Source of the DNA: Aureimonas ureilytica DSM 18598 = NBRC 106430
GTDB lineage: Bacteria; Pseudomonadota; Alphaproteobacteria; Rhizobiales; Rhizobiaceae
Reading direction: 5' to 3'
NCBI RefSeq assembly: GCF_000382705.1
Contig: NZ_ARQE01000004.1
Span: 94,197-158,196 of the forward strand
Length of the DNA stretch: 64,000 bases
Below are positions 16,308-25,082 of this stretch, one piece after another. A program made the translations under genes and the position numbers. The stretch's first letter is position 1. The number at the start of each line of letters is the position of its first letter. Below the pieces are notes generated by a model. That model made no database searches. It saw only the letters and a list, made by a program, of their open reading frames with translations, and had not been told where the DNA came from.

Positions 16308-16958
16308 ATGACCGAGAAGCGCTCGCTCTCGATTCGGGGCCATCGTACCTCCATCAGCATCGAAGAACCCTTCTGGGCGGAGTTGAAGCGCCTCGCCGCG
16401 CGCCGGGGCCGCTCTCTGGCCGATCTCGTGGCCGCGATCGACGGCGAGCGCGATCCCGACACCAATCTGTCCTCCGCGATCCGCCTCCATGTTCTCGCCG
16501 CGACGCAGGCGCGCGCCGAAACGCCGTTCGAGCGTGGCGATCCCGCCCATGTCATGCTGTCGCATGTCTATATCGGCGTTCGCGATTTCGACCGCGCCCT
16601 GCGCTTCTGGGCCGCCGTCGCGCGCGAGATGAACCTGCGCTTTCGCTTCGAGGAGCCCGAGCGCGGCTGGGCCGGATGGCAGCCCGCCGAAGCGGACCGC
16701 CCGCTCTTTCTGATCGGCCGCCCCTTCGACGGCGAGCCCGCCTCCGTCGGCAACGGCGCCATGGTGGCCTTCCAGCTCGGCTCGCGCGAGGCGGTGGACA
16801 AGACCCATGCGCTCGCCCTGGCGCTGGGCGGTCAGGACGAAGGCGCGCCGGGCCCGCGCCCGCACTACCACCCCCATTATTACGGCGCCTATTTCCGCGA
16901 TCCCGACGGCAACAAGATCGGCCTCGCCTGCCACCGGCCGGAACCGGAGATGCGGTAG
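16308..16958 (+). CDS. Ribbon-helix-helix protein fused to a VOC (glyoxalase-fold) domain
   Basis: A single 216-residue frame joins two domains that are usually separate proteins. Residues about 3-68 (RSLSIRGHRTSISIEEPFWA, LKRLAARRGRSLADLVAAID, SSAIRLHVL) match the RHH_4 ribbon-helix-helix family normally found beside sspB and DUF4169. Residues about 82-212 match a VOC/glyoxalase-bleomycin-resistance fold: VMLSHVYIGVRDFDRALRFW, RPLFLIGRPFDGEPA, PHYHPHYYGAYFRDPDGNKI. The VOC part begins with an in-frame ATG at 16554 that lacks a good ribosome binding site, so separate translation is possible but not favoured. It starts nine bases after DUF4169 in the same operon. Whether it binds DNA, metal or a small ligand is unknown. 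Confidence 0.82.
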   Translation: MTEKRSLSIRGHRTSISIEEPFWAELKRLAARRGRSLADLVAAIDGERDPDTNLSSAIRLHVLAATQARAETPFERGDPAHVMLSHVYIGVRDFDRALRFWAAVAREMNLRFRFEEPERGWAGWQPAEADRPLFLIGRPFDGEPASVGNGAMVAFQLGSREAVDKTHALALALGGQDEGAPGPRPHYHPHYYGAYFRDPDGNKIGLACHRPEPEMR

Positions 16959-17340
16959 CGTCCGCTTCCTGAGACCGGAGCGTTCAGCTTCGACAGGCGC
17001 ATAGGGAAAGCCTCATCGGGCGGACCGAGCCTCCACGTCATCGACGCGTTGCGGCCGGGATGAGCGACGATGCGCGGCTCGAACGACCTCAGGGAGGCCA
17101 ACGGGCCGTTCGAGGACCGGTCAAAGCCGGCGGCACGTGGAGCCTGGGCCTCGCAAGGCGCAGAGCGCATTTGAACCAGTCCGCGCCCCCAAGAGGCGGC
17201 TTGGGAAATGGTACGGCGAAGGCGCTTAGGGCGTCGCGGGATGCCAAATGCGGTCGAGCCCGTTAGCACCGGCAACGCATGGGTGAGGCAGCAGCGGCGG
17301 AAGAACTGCGGTTCGACCGTCCCTCCTCTCCCAAAATCCC
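16959..17340. other. Intergenic stretch without a recognisable gene
   Basis: 382 bases between two convergent genes. Short open frames exist on both strands (68 and 128 codons) but their products are arginine-rich, resemble nothing I know and look like random high-GC translation. I see no clear terminator hairpin with a T-run and no RNA gene. Confidence 0.5.
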
Positions 17341-20300
17341 CTAGAACCGGGTCGGGTTCTGAACGCCCGGCAGGCTCGGGAAGGTGTTGGGCTGCACGGG
17401 CGGCGGGGCGGGCACGGCGACGGGCGGCGCTTCGAGATCGAGCCCGTCCTCGGCGCGCGACGGGCTGGGACGCGGCGGCGTGGTGGCGGCGGCGCGGGCG
17501 GCTTCCTCCGTGAGGCGACGTCGCTCGGCGGCCGCGCGCTCGGCCTCGGCCCGCTCGGCGGCCTTGCGGCGCTCGGCTTCCTCCGCTTCGGCCCGCTCGG
17601 CCGCCTTGCGACGCTCCGTCTCCTCGGCCTCGAGCCGCGCGTCGCGAATGGCCTCGCGCTGCTTCTCGCGCGCCTCGTAGAGCCGCACTTCGCGTCGAAG
17701 GCGCACGCTCTCGCGCAGCGCCTCCTCCAGGCCGCGCACGCGCGCCTGCTCGATCTGATAGGCCCGCGAGGCGAGATAGCTCGTCAGCGGCGCGACATCG
17801 CTCGTTCGACGCGGCTCCGCCAGCGTGCCCGAGAGATCATAGACGACGGCCGGATCGGGCGCGTCCACGACGTCCTCTTCCTCGGGCTTGGGAAGTGTGA
17901 GGTCGATCCGCCCCTGAAGCGCGCGATCGGCGAGCGCGATGCTCGCTTGTCCGGATAGAGCGAGTTCGCCCGCCTTCGCCTCGGCCGGCCCGATATGCAG
18001 GACGCCATTGGCGAGCCGGAGATCGGCCGAGACCGTGCCGAGGTCGAGGCTCTGGCCCGCGCTCGCCGCCGCCACGAGCGGCGCGACGCGCTCGTCGCTC
18101 GCCGAAAAGCCCGGCTCGTTGGCTTTTGCCAGAACGCTCTGCATCACGCCCGGCGAGGCGTCAGAGAGCCGCGTCTCGTGGAGGCTCGCCTCGCCCGATC
18201 CTTCGGCCGAGAGGCGCAAAGCCTGCCAGGATTGGCCGCCGGCCCGCCATGTCATGCGTCCGTCGAGCCGGCCGGACAGGATCGCGCCTACCCCCTCGCC
18301 AAGTTGCACGGGACGATCCGCGACGCGCCACGTCCATTCCGTGCCAACGAGCCCGCCGACATTGCTGAAGCGCCCGCTGCCCTCGACGCTCCCGGCGCTG
18401 ATCCGCGCCGCGAATTCGCTGAGCGCGAGTTCGCTCGGTGAGCCGATCACGGTGGCTGTCAGCTCGTCCACCGCCAGGGGCGCGCCCACGAGTGCGCTGG
18501 CTTCCAGCGCGAGGCGGAACGGCCAGTTCGGCAGAAAGGGCGCCGCGAAGGGCCGCGTGTCGGCGTCCGTGCCATCCTGCGAGACGCCGGTGAGAACGGT
18601 CTTCAACCAGTCGGCGGACAGGCGATCGACGCGCAGACGGCCGATCACGTCGCTGCCGCCGGCCGCCGAAAGCTGCGCTTCGAAGCGATTGCCGGCGAGC
18701 TGCCCCTTGGCGCCGTCCAGAACCCAATCGCCCCCGAACCATTTGAGATGCGCCGAAGCCTCGGCCGGCAGCGCCTCGACGCCCTGGCCGAGCGCAAGGC
18801 CGAGCACCGTCGCCCAGAGAGCGGCATCCTCGCTCCGGCCGTCGAGCCGGGCATCGAGCGAGCGGAGCCCGCTGGCTCCGAGCGCGGCGGTTCCCTCCAG
18901 CGACACGCGGGAGCCCGGCGCCTCGGCTTTCAAGGAAACGCTCGCGCCATCGCTCGGCGCGCCGGAGGAGGAGAGCGTCAGCGACAAGGGTCCGGGCGCG
19001 CCGAGATCGAGCCCGGCGAGCCCGAGTTGCGAAAGAAGCGCCACCGGCTTTTCGTTGCGAAGCGCGAGTTCCAGGCCGAAGCGCCCGTCCTTCCAGGCAG
19101 CGGCCAGACCGTTTTCCAGCGCGAGCTTGGCGGAAACGTCCGTCTCGCCTGCCTTGCCGGAGAGATTCGCCACGAGGTCCTCGCGGCCGGCGACGGTGAT
19201 GGGCGAGGCCGTGCCGCTGAGCGCGAGGGGACCCAAAGCCCCGCCCCGCGCGGCCACGGCTTCGAGAAGCGGGCTTTCGGCCAGGCGCGCGCGCAGGAAG
19301 GCCAGAAAGCGCGCCGGGTCCTCCGCCGACACATCGAAGCTCAGGTCGGGCATGGGCGCGCCGGTGAGCGCGGCGATCGTGCCCTCGGCATGGATATCCG
19401 CGCCCACGAGCCCATTGGCGTCGAAGGCGCTGATGTCGAGAAGATCGCCGGTCAGCGCGAGATCGGCTTCCAGACTGTCGGCCTGTACGCCCTGATAGCG
19501 GAGCGGCGCGGCAGCGAATTGCAGCTCCAGCCGATCCCTCGCGCTGGTGGCGGCCGGGTGCAGCTGCGACAGCGCCAGAAGCGGTTCGAGGTCCACCGCC
19601 TCGCCGCGAAGCTCAACCGAGGTCGTGGTGCCCTCGGGGCGGACGGCGCGGGCGATCGCCCCGCGCAGCGAGCGGCCGCCGAGATCGAGTTCGAGCCCGT
19701 CGAAGCGTTGCGTGGCGGCCGTAAGGTCCACCTTGCTCTGGAGGCCCGCCTGCGAAAGCTGCGCGAGCGCGCCGACATCGCCGAGCCCCGCCCAGGTGAA
19801 GAAGGTGGCGGGCTGGCGCGCGGCCACCAGAAGCGAGCCGCGAAAGCCCGGCGTTTGTCCGAGTTCCGCCAGCCCCGAGGCTTCCACCAGCGTGCGCCCC
19901 GGAAACTCGCCCGACATGCGCTCGATCGACCAGCCCTCTTGCGAGGGCGAGCCGGAAAAGCGCACCTCGCGAATGGGCGTGTCGCCGATCGTGACGATCG
20001 GCAGGGCGAGGCGCACCCGGCCCGGCAGCGGGCTCGCCGGCAGGCGCGACAGCGCCGCGCGCACCGCCTCGACCCGCGCGGCAAGGCTCGGCGCCGCGCC
20101 GCCGGGGTTGGCGGAGGCCGGGGCGAGCCGGTCGAGATCGATGTCCTGGCCGGACAGATCGACGTCGAAATGCGGGATCGGCGCAAAGCTGAGCGAGGCC
20201 GCGCCGGTCACGAGATAGGGCGCCTCGCCCTCCCCGACGGAGGCCCGCAGATCCGACAGGGCGACGCGCTGGGGCGAAAGCTGGAAACCTCCCTGCATCT

Positions 20301-21057
20301 GGATCGCCGGCCAGCCGGCGGCGGCGCCGGCAAGCGGCGTGCGCAACGCCAGGGTGCCGTCGAGAAGTGGCTTGTCGGCGGCGCCCGACGCGATGCCCGC
20401 CACCGTCACGGACAGGCTCGGCGCGTCGCCCTCCACCGTGACGCGGACCGGCAGCGTCCCGTCGCCGGGCGCGACGCCGGTGGACAGGCTCACCCGCAGC
20501 GGCCGGCCGTCGAGGGAAAGCATTCCCGTCCCGGAAATCGGCCCGAGCAGAGAGCGGGCCGACAGATCGGCGTCGATCGCGTCGAGCCGCACGCGCCGGT
20601 CGAGGCGACGGTCGGTCAGGAGCACCGTTCCGTCGGCAATGCGGACCTTTTCGAACACGACCGGCAGGCTGGTGGACAGGCTGGAGGTCGCGATCGGCCA
20701 GCGGACGCGGCCGCCCGCATCGATGGAAAGGAAGAGCTGCGGCGCGTCGAGCTCGGTGTCGAAGATGCGCACTTCGCCCGACAGGAAGGGCGCGAGTTCG
20801 GCATCCATCTTGAAGGCCGACACGGTCAGGATCGGGTCTTGCGGGTCCCCCACCACGACATCGTTGAAGGCGATCGAGGGAAACGGCAGAAGCTGGGCGG
20901 ACACCGCGCCGCGCACGGCGACCGGGCGGCCGACGAGGCGCGAGGCTTCGGTCTCGAACGCGGTCCGGTATCCCGTCCAGTCCACGAAGCGCGGACCGAC
21001 GAGAAGCACCAGCAGACACGCGATCAACAAGCCGCCGAGGACGATAAACAGCCGCAA
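17341..21057 (-). CDS. AsmA family protein, very long envelope-biogenesis type
   Basis: A 1,238-residue protein of the AsmA/TamB-like group, whose members are anchored in the inner membrane, span the periplasm with a beta-rich groove and are linked to lipid transport to the outer membrane. Seen: one N-terminal anchor (about 3-20), the AsmA opening FVDWTGYRTAFETEASRLVGRPVAVRG, long beta-strand-rich repeats, and AsmA_2-like sequence near 960-1,090. A C-terminal region (about 1,120-1,185) is a highly charged coiled coil with repeated EAEEAERRKAAERAEAE, followed by a Pro-rich tail. The only plausible start is TTG at 21055-21057, which gives the family's usual MRxLFIxLGG N-terminus. Confidence 0.85.
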   Translation of the reverse strand: MRLFIVLGGLLIACLLVLLVGPRFVDWTGYRTAFETEASRLVGRPVAVRGAVSAQLLPFPSIAFNDVVVGDPQDPILTVSAFKMDAELAPFLSGEVRIFDTELDAPQLFLSIDAGGRVRWPIATSSLSTSLPVVFEKVRIADGTVLLTDRRLDRRVRLDAIDADLSARSLLGPISGTGMLSLDGRPLRVSLSTGVAPGDGTLPVRVTVEGDAPSLSVTVAGIASGAADKPLLDGTLALRTPLAGAAAGWPAIQMQGGFQLSPQRVALSDLRASVGEGEAPYLVTGAASLSFAPIPHFDVDLSGQDIDLDRLAPASANPGGAAPSLAARVEAVRAALSRLPASPLPGRVRLALPIVTIGDTPIREVRFSGSPSQEGWSIERMSGEFPGRTLVEASGLAELGQTPGFRGSLLVAARQPATFFTWAGLGDVGALAQLSQAGLQSKVDLTAATQRFDGLELDLGGRSLRGAIARAVRPEGTTTSVELRGEAVDLEPLLALSQLHPAATSARDRLELQFAAAPLRYQGVQADSLEADLALTGDLLDISAFDANGLVGADIHAEGTIAALTGAPMPDLSFDVSAEDPARFLAFLRARLAESPLLEAVAARGGALGPLALSGTASPITVAGREDLVANLSGKAGETDVSAKLALENGLAAAWKDGRFGLELALRNEKPVALLSQLGLAGLDLGAPGPLSLTLSSSGAPSDGASVSLKAEAPGSRVSLEGTAALGASGLRSLDARLDGRSEDAALWATVLGLALGQGVEALPAEASAHLKWFGGDWVLDGAKGQLAGNRFEAQLSAAGGSDVIGRLRVDRLSADWLKTVLTGVSQDGTDADTRPFAAPFLPNWPFRLALEASALVGAPLAVDELTATVIGSPSELALSEFAARISAGSVEGSGRFSNVGGLVGTEWTWRVADRPVQLGEGVGAILSGRLDGRMTWRAGGQSWQALRLSAEGSGEASLHETRLSDASPGVMQSVLAKANEPGFSASDERVAPLVAAASAGQSLDLGTVSADLRLANGVLHIGPAEAKAGELALSGQASIALADRALQGRIDLTLPKPEEEDVVDAPDPAVVYDLSGTLAEPRRTSDVAPLTSYLASRAYQIEQARVRGLEEALRESVRLRREVRLYEAREKQREAIRDARLEAEETERRKAAERAEAEEAERRKAAERAEAERAAAERRRLTEEAARAAATTPPRPSPSRAEDGLDLEAPPVAVPAPPPVQPNTFPSLPGVQNPTRF

Positions 21058-21241
21058 CGCTTCGAATTTCCCTTGCCGCGTCGAATCACGGGGCGGTCGG
21101 CCCCTCCTGGCCCAAACCCTAGCAGGTCCGCCCCGCGCCGGTCATGCGGCTTGCGCGCCGCGCCGATCAACTCGAGCCGGCGGTGTCGCGAGCCGCCTTG
21201 TTCCCCTAGTGTTCCCCGCAGAATCCATTAAGTAGTCCGCC

Positions 21242-23872
21242 ATGACCGACCCGTCCGATCCGTTCGCGCCGCCCGCCCCGAAGAAACCCGGCATCGCCGC
21301 CCGCGCCCTCGCCGCCCGTGGCGGGCCGGTGGGCGCGCCCGTCGCGGATTACCTTTCGGGCCTGAACCCCGAACAGCGCGCCGCCGTGGAAACCACGGAA
21401 GGCCCGGTCCTGGTTCTGGCGGGCGCGGGCACGGGCAAGACGCGCGTTCTGACGACGCGCATCGCCCATATCCTGTCGCAGCGCCTCGCCTACCCCTCGC
21501 AGATCCTGGCCGTGACCTTCACCAACAAGGCCGCGCGCGAGATGAAGACGCGCATCGGGCTTCTCGTCGGCGGCGAGGTCGAGGGGATGCCCTGGCTCGG
21601 CACGTTCCACTCGATCGGCGTGAAGATCCTGCGCCGCCATGCCGAGCTGGTGGGGCTCAAATCGAACTTCACGATTCTCGACACGGACGACCAGATCCGC
21701 CTCATCAAGCAATTGCTGCAGGCGGAGAATCTCGACGACAAGCGCTGGCCGGCCCGCACCTTCGCCAATCTCCTCGACGGCTGGAAGAACAAGGGCCTGA
21801 CGCCCGACACGATCCCCGAGGGCGACGCGCGCTCCTTCGGCAACGGCAAGGGGCGCGAGCTCTACCGCGCCTATCAGGCGCGGCTGGCGACGCTGAACGC
21901 CACGGATTTCGGCGATCTTCTCCTCCATCCGATCGCCATCTTCCGCGACCATCCCGACATTCTCGCCGAGTATCACAAGCGCTTCCGCTACATTCTGGTG
22001 GACGAGTATCAGGACACCAATGTCGCGCAATATCTCTGGCTGCGGCTTCTGGCGCAAAGCTCGGAGGTGCGCCGGCAGGCGGGCCAGGAGACGGTGAATG
22101 TCTGCTGCGTCGGCGACGACGACCAGTCGATCTATGGCTGGCGCGGCGCGGAGGTGGACAACATCCTGCGCTTCGAGAAGGACTTTCCGGGCGCGACCGT
22201 GATCCGGCTGGAGCGCAACTATCGCTCCACGGCGCATATCCTGGGCGCCGCCTCCGGCCTCATCGCCGTCAACGAGGATCGGCTCGGCAAGACGCTCTTC
22301 ACCGATTTCCACGACCCCGAGCACGAAAAGGTCTCGGTCAACGCCGGCTGGGACTCGGAAGAGGAAGCGCGCACGATCGGCGAGGAGATCGAGCAGCTTC
22401 AGCACAAGGGCCACAAGCTGAACGACATGGCGATCCTCGTGCGTGCCTCGTTCCAGATGCGCGAGTTCGAAGATCGCTTCGTCACGCTCGGCCTGAATTA
22501 TCGCGTCATCGGCGGCCCGCGCTTCTACGAGCGGCAGGAAATCCGCGACGCGCTCGCCTATTTCCGCTGCGTCTGCCAGCCGGCCGACGATCTGGCCTTC
22601 GAGCGCATCGTCAACACGCCCAAGCGCGGCCTCGGCGACGCGGCGCTGAAGCTGCTGCACGAATATGCCCGCGCCAAGGGAATGCCGCTTCTGGCCGCCG
22701 CCGGCGATCTCGTGCAGGGCGACGAGCTGAAGCCGCGCCCGCGCGCGGCGCTCGCCGATGTCGCGCGCAATTTCGACCGCTGGTCCGGCCTCCTCTCGAC
22801 CATGCGGCATACGGACCTCGCCGAGATGATCCTCGACGAATCCGGCTACACGGAAATGTGGCAGGCGGACCGCTCGGCCGAAGCGCCGGGGCGGCTGGAA
22901 AACCTGAAGGAGCTCATCCGCTCCATGGACGATTACGAAAGCCTGCCCGGCTTTCTGGAGCATATCGCCCTCGTCATGGACACCGAGCAGAACGCCGAGA
23001 CCGACGCGGTCTCGATCATGACGCTGCACTCGGCCAAGGGCCTGGAATTCGAGACCGTGTTCCTGCCCGGCTGGGAGGAAGGCCTGTTTCCGCATCAGCG
23101 CTCGCTCGACGAGGGCGGGCGCTCGGGGCTCGAGGAGGAACGGCGTCTTGCCTATGTCGGCATCACGCGCGGCAAGCGGCGGGTGAAGATCACCTTCGTG
23201 TCCAACCGCCGCATCCACGGCATGTGGCAGACCACCATTCCCTCGCGCTTTCTGGACGAGCTGCCGGAGGACCATGTCGAGGTGATCGAGGCCTCCGCGT
23301 CCTATGGCGGCTACGGCGCCGGCGGCATGGGCGGCTATGGCGCCTCGCGCTGGGACGCGAACGCCTTTTCCGCCTCCTCCTACGGCACGCCCGGCTGGCG
23401 CCGCGCGCAGGCGGCCGGCGGCATGGGCGGGTCCGGCACCTATGAGGGCGGGCGCGGCCGGCGCATCGAATATAACGAGGGCGGCGTATCGGGTTCGGGC
23501 GCGCGGGCTTCCGCCACCGCCGACAAGTATATTTCCCGCGATGGCGGCGCGGGCTCGTCCGAGCGCAGCGGTTTTGCCGGACGGCTCGAAGAGCCCCATT
23601 CCGCGCAGCGCTCGCGCGGCTCCAACCAGCCGCCGCGCAAGGGCGGCGGGCTCTATTCCTCGGCCAAGAGCGGCGGCCCGCGCGAGATCGAGGGCACGCT
23701 CGTCGCCAAGTCGGTGGCCGACGAGGAAAGCCGCTTCGCCATCGGCGACCGCGTCTTCCACATGAAGTTCGGCAACGGAACCGTGGCGATCGTGGAGGGC
23801 AACAAGCTCACGGTGGATTTCGACCGGGCGGGCCAGAAGCGGGTTCTGGACGGGTTCGTCTCGGCGATCTGA
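21242..23872 (+). CDS. uvrD: ATP-dependent DNA helicase UvrD/PcrA
   Basis: SF1A 3'-to-5' helicase of nucleotide excision and mismatch repair; 876 residues. Seen: Q motif LNPEQRAAVE at 41-50, Walker A GAGTGKT at 61-67, motif Ia TFTNKAAREMKTR, motif II LVDEYQDTN near 253, motif III GDDDQSIYGWRGA, motif IV LERNYRS, motif V MTLHSAKGLEF and motif VI AYVGITRGKRR. A Gly/Ser/Tyr-rich linker (about 690-800) leads to the C-terminal RNA-polymerase-interacting module with FAIGDRVFHMKFGNGTV. The ATG at 21242 starts a 35-residue Pro/Ala-rich extension ahead of the helicase core, common in this order. Confidence 0.96.
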   Translation: MTDPSDPFAPPAPKKPGIAARALAARGGPVGAPVADYLSGLNPEQRAAVETTEGPVLVLAGAGTGKTRVLTTRIAHILSQRLAYPSQILAVTFTNKAAREMKTRIGLLVGGEVEGMPWLGTFHSIGVKILRRHAELVGLKSNFTILDTDDQIRLIKQLLQAENLDDKRWPARTFANLLDGWKNKGLTPDTIPEGDARSFGNGKGRELYRAYQARLATLNATDFGDLLLHPIAIFRDHPDILAEYHKRFRYILVDEYQDTNVAQYLWLRLLAQSSEVRRQAGQETVNVCCVGDDDQSIYGWRGAEVDNILRFEKDFPGATVIRLERNYRSTAHILGAASGLIAVNEDRLGKTLFTDFHDPEHEKVSVNAGWDSEEEARTIGEEIEQLQHKGHKLNDMAILVRASFQMREFEDRFVTLGLNYRVIGGPRFYERQEIRDALAYFRCVCQPADDLAFERIVNTPKRGLGDAALKLLHEYARAKGMPLLAAAGDLVQGDELKPRPRAALADVARNFDRWSGLLSTMRHTDLAEMILDESGYTEMWQADRSAEAPGRLENLKELIRSMDDYESLPGFLEHIALVMDTEQNAETDAVSIMTLHSAKGLEFETVFLPGWEEGLFPHQRSLDEGGRSGLEEERRLAYVGITRGKRRVKITFVSNRRIHGMWQTTIPSRFLDELPEDHVEVIEASASYGGYGAGGMGGYGASRWDANAFSASSYGTPGWRRAQAAGGMGGSGTYEGGRGRRIEYNEGGVSGSGARASATADKYISRDGGAGSSERSGFAGRLEEPHSAQRSRGSNQPPRKGGGLYSSAKSGGPREIEGTLVAKSVADEESRFAIGDRVFHMKFGNGTVAIVEGNKLTVDFDRAGQKRVLDGFVSAI

Positions 23873-23895
23873 CGGCGCTTCGCCTTCCAACGAAA

Positions 23896-23935
23896 ACGCC
23901 CGGTTCCCCTCATGGGAAACCGGGCGTTTCTTTTT
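23896..23935 (+). terminator. Bidirectional intrinsic terminator between uvrD and the coiled-coil operon
   Basis: ACGCCCGGTTCCC, a five-base loop and GGGAAACCGGGCGT form a long stem with one bulge, followed on the plus strand by TTTCTTTTT. On the minus strand the same stem is followed by TTTTCGTT. It lies between convergent genes and can serve both. Confidence 0.85.
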
Positions 23936-23966
23936 CCAAGGCTGCGCGCGTGGCGCTAGCCTAGTG

Positions 23967-24560
23967 TCAGGACAGGCCGGCCAGAAGCTCGTGGACGCGG
24001 CGCAGATAGGCCTCGGCCTGCTGGGCGCGCGCTTCGGCCTCTTCGGCCCGTTGCTCGGCGCGCTTGGCGCGCACATTTGTTTCCCACTCGTTGTATTCGG
24101 CGTTGCGCAGCGCGACTTCGGCGCCGGCGATCTTCTCGTCCGCCTGCTTCAGGCGCTCTTCCAGCATCAGGATCTGCGACTGGGCACGCTGATGCTCCTC
24201 GGCGGCGCGGTCGGCGAGAGCCCGGTTCTGCTTTTCGAGCTGAACGAAGCGCTTCTCGTAGCTGCGGATCGTGCCGGCCGCCTGCTCCACCATGGTGAGC
24301 GTCTGCGTCCAGTCTCCACCCGGCGCGTCGAGCGGCAGCTTGGCGGGCTGCACCAGTTCCGTCGACGGAGCGACGGGCACGACGCCGCTGCCCTCGTTGG
24401 CGGGGGGCGGAATATCACCCTCGCGCAGCGGCAGGGGTTCGCCGCCCCGGAACAGGCTGCCGAGTTCCTCGGCGGCCATGTCGAACAGCGCGGACGGGCG
24501 ATCGGGCTGGCCCGGATCGAGGTCCAGATCGTCCGAAACCTCGGTGCGGATCGCGCTCAT
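23967..24560 (-). CDS. Coiled-coil protein of unknown function, third gene of operon
   Basis: A 197-residue acidic protein. The first half (about 1-85) is proline-rich and probably disordered; the second half (about 88-190) is heptad-rich helix (SYEKRFVQLEKQNRALADRA, ILMLEERLKQADEKIAGAEV, RAKRAEQRAEEAEARAQQAE). It contains a short block, GGDWTQTLTMVEQAAGTIRS, that resembles the RDWSAALDLVREASEAIRI block of the preceding gene, so the two are probably paralogues. Its ATG overlaps the stop of that gene by four bases. No signal peptide or membrane segment is seen. I do not recognise a defined family. Confidence 0.8.
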   Translation of the reverse strand: MSAIRTEVSDDLDLDPGQPDRPSALFDMAAEELGSLFRGGEPLPLREGDIPPPANEGSGVVPVAPSTELVQPAKLPLDAPGGDWTQTLTMVEQAAGTIRSYEKRFVQLEKQNRALADRAAEEHQRAQSQILMLEERLKQADEKIAGAEVALRNAEYNEWETNVRAKRAEQRAEEAEARAQQAEAYLRRVHELLAGLS

Positions 24561-25030
24561 TCGTCATCTCCCTGCGTCGTGCCGAGGAACGCGGCCCGAA
24601 GGTCCGCTTCGACCTGTGCGTCGTCATTGTCCGAGCCGACGACCTTGCTGAAACTGCCGATGATGGCGTCGTGCATCTTGGCGAGCCAGGCTTCGGCCTC
24701 GCTGGCGCGGGCCTCGGCCCGGCGCGCCCGCGCTTCCGACTCGGCAAGGCGCACTTCGGTTTCGTCGAGCTGCTCCTGAAGCGAGCGGATTTCCTCGGCC
24801 GCGCGCTCGGCTTCCAGACGATGCTCGATCTCGAGTTCCGTCGCGCGCTCGTCGCGGATGCGGATCGCCTCGCTCGCCTCGCGCACGAGGTCGAGCGCCG
24901 CCGACCAGTCCCGCTTCGGCTCGCCGCCCGGCGCGACCAGCGAGTAGTTCGGCTCGCCCCGGTCCTCGGCCATGTCGGCGAGGCTCTGACGCAGGCTCAG
25001 GCCGATCTCCTCGTTTCCTCTGATGGTCAT
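24557..25030 (-). CDS. Coiled-coil protein of unknown function, second gene of operon
   Basis: A 157-residue acidic protein, MTIRGNEEIGLSLRQSLADM onward. Residues about 55-128 form a continuous heptad pattern (ELEIEHRLEAERAAEEIRSL, EVRLAESEARARRAEARASE), followed by AWLAKMHDAIIGSFSKVV and an acidic tail. The ATG at 25028-25030 follows AGAGGAAACGAGGAG-like purine-rich sequence upstream; earlier in-frame codons are arginine-rich shadow sequence. It sits 52 bp downstream of the large coiled-coil gene and overlaps the next gene by four bases. Function is unknown. Confidence 0.8.
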   Translation of the reverse strand: MTIRGNEEIGLSLRQSLADMAEDRGEPNYSLVAPGGEPKRDWSAALDLVREASEAIRIRDERATELEIEHRLEAERAAEEIRSLQEQLDETEVRLAESEARARRAEARASEAEAWLAKMHDAIIGSFSKVVGSDNDDAQVEADLRAAFLGTTQGDDE

Positions 25031-25082
25031 GCGTCGGTTTCCCCTCGTCCCTTGCCGCAGTCCTCGAAACGCCCGAAAGCGC

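Noticed and set aside
17060-17266. A 68-codon frame between the RHH-VOC and AsmA genes
   Set aside because: No ribosome binding site, no known relatives and biased random-like composition.
18748-21231. An 827-codon open frame on the plus strand
   Set aside because: Antisense shadow of the AsmA-like gene, whose frame has the anchor and domain features.
21206-24076. A 956-codon open frame on the minus strand
   Set aside because: Antisense shadow of uvrD; high GC removes stop codons from the complementary frame.
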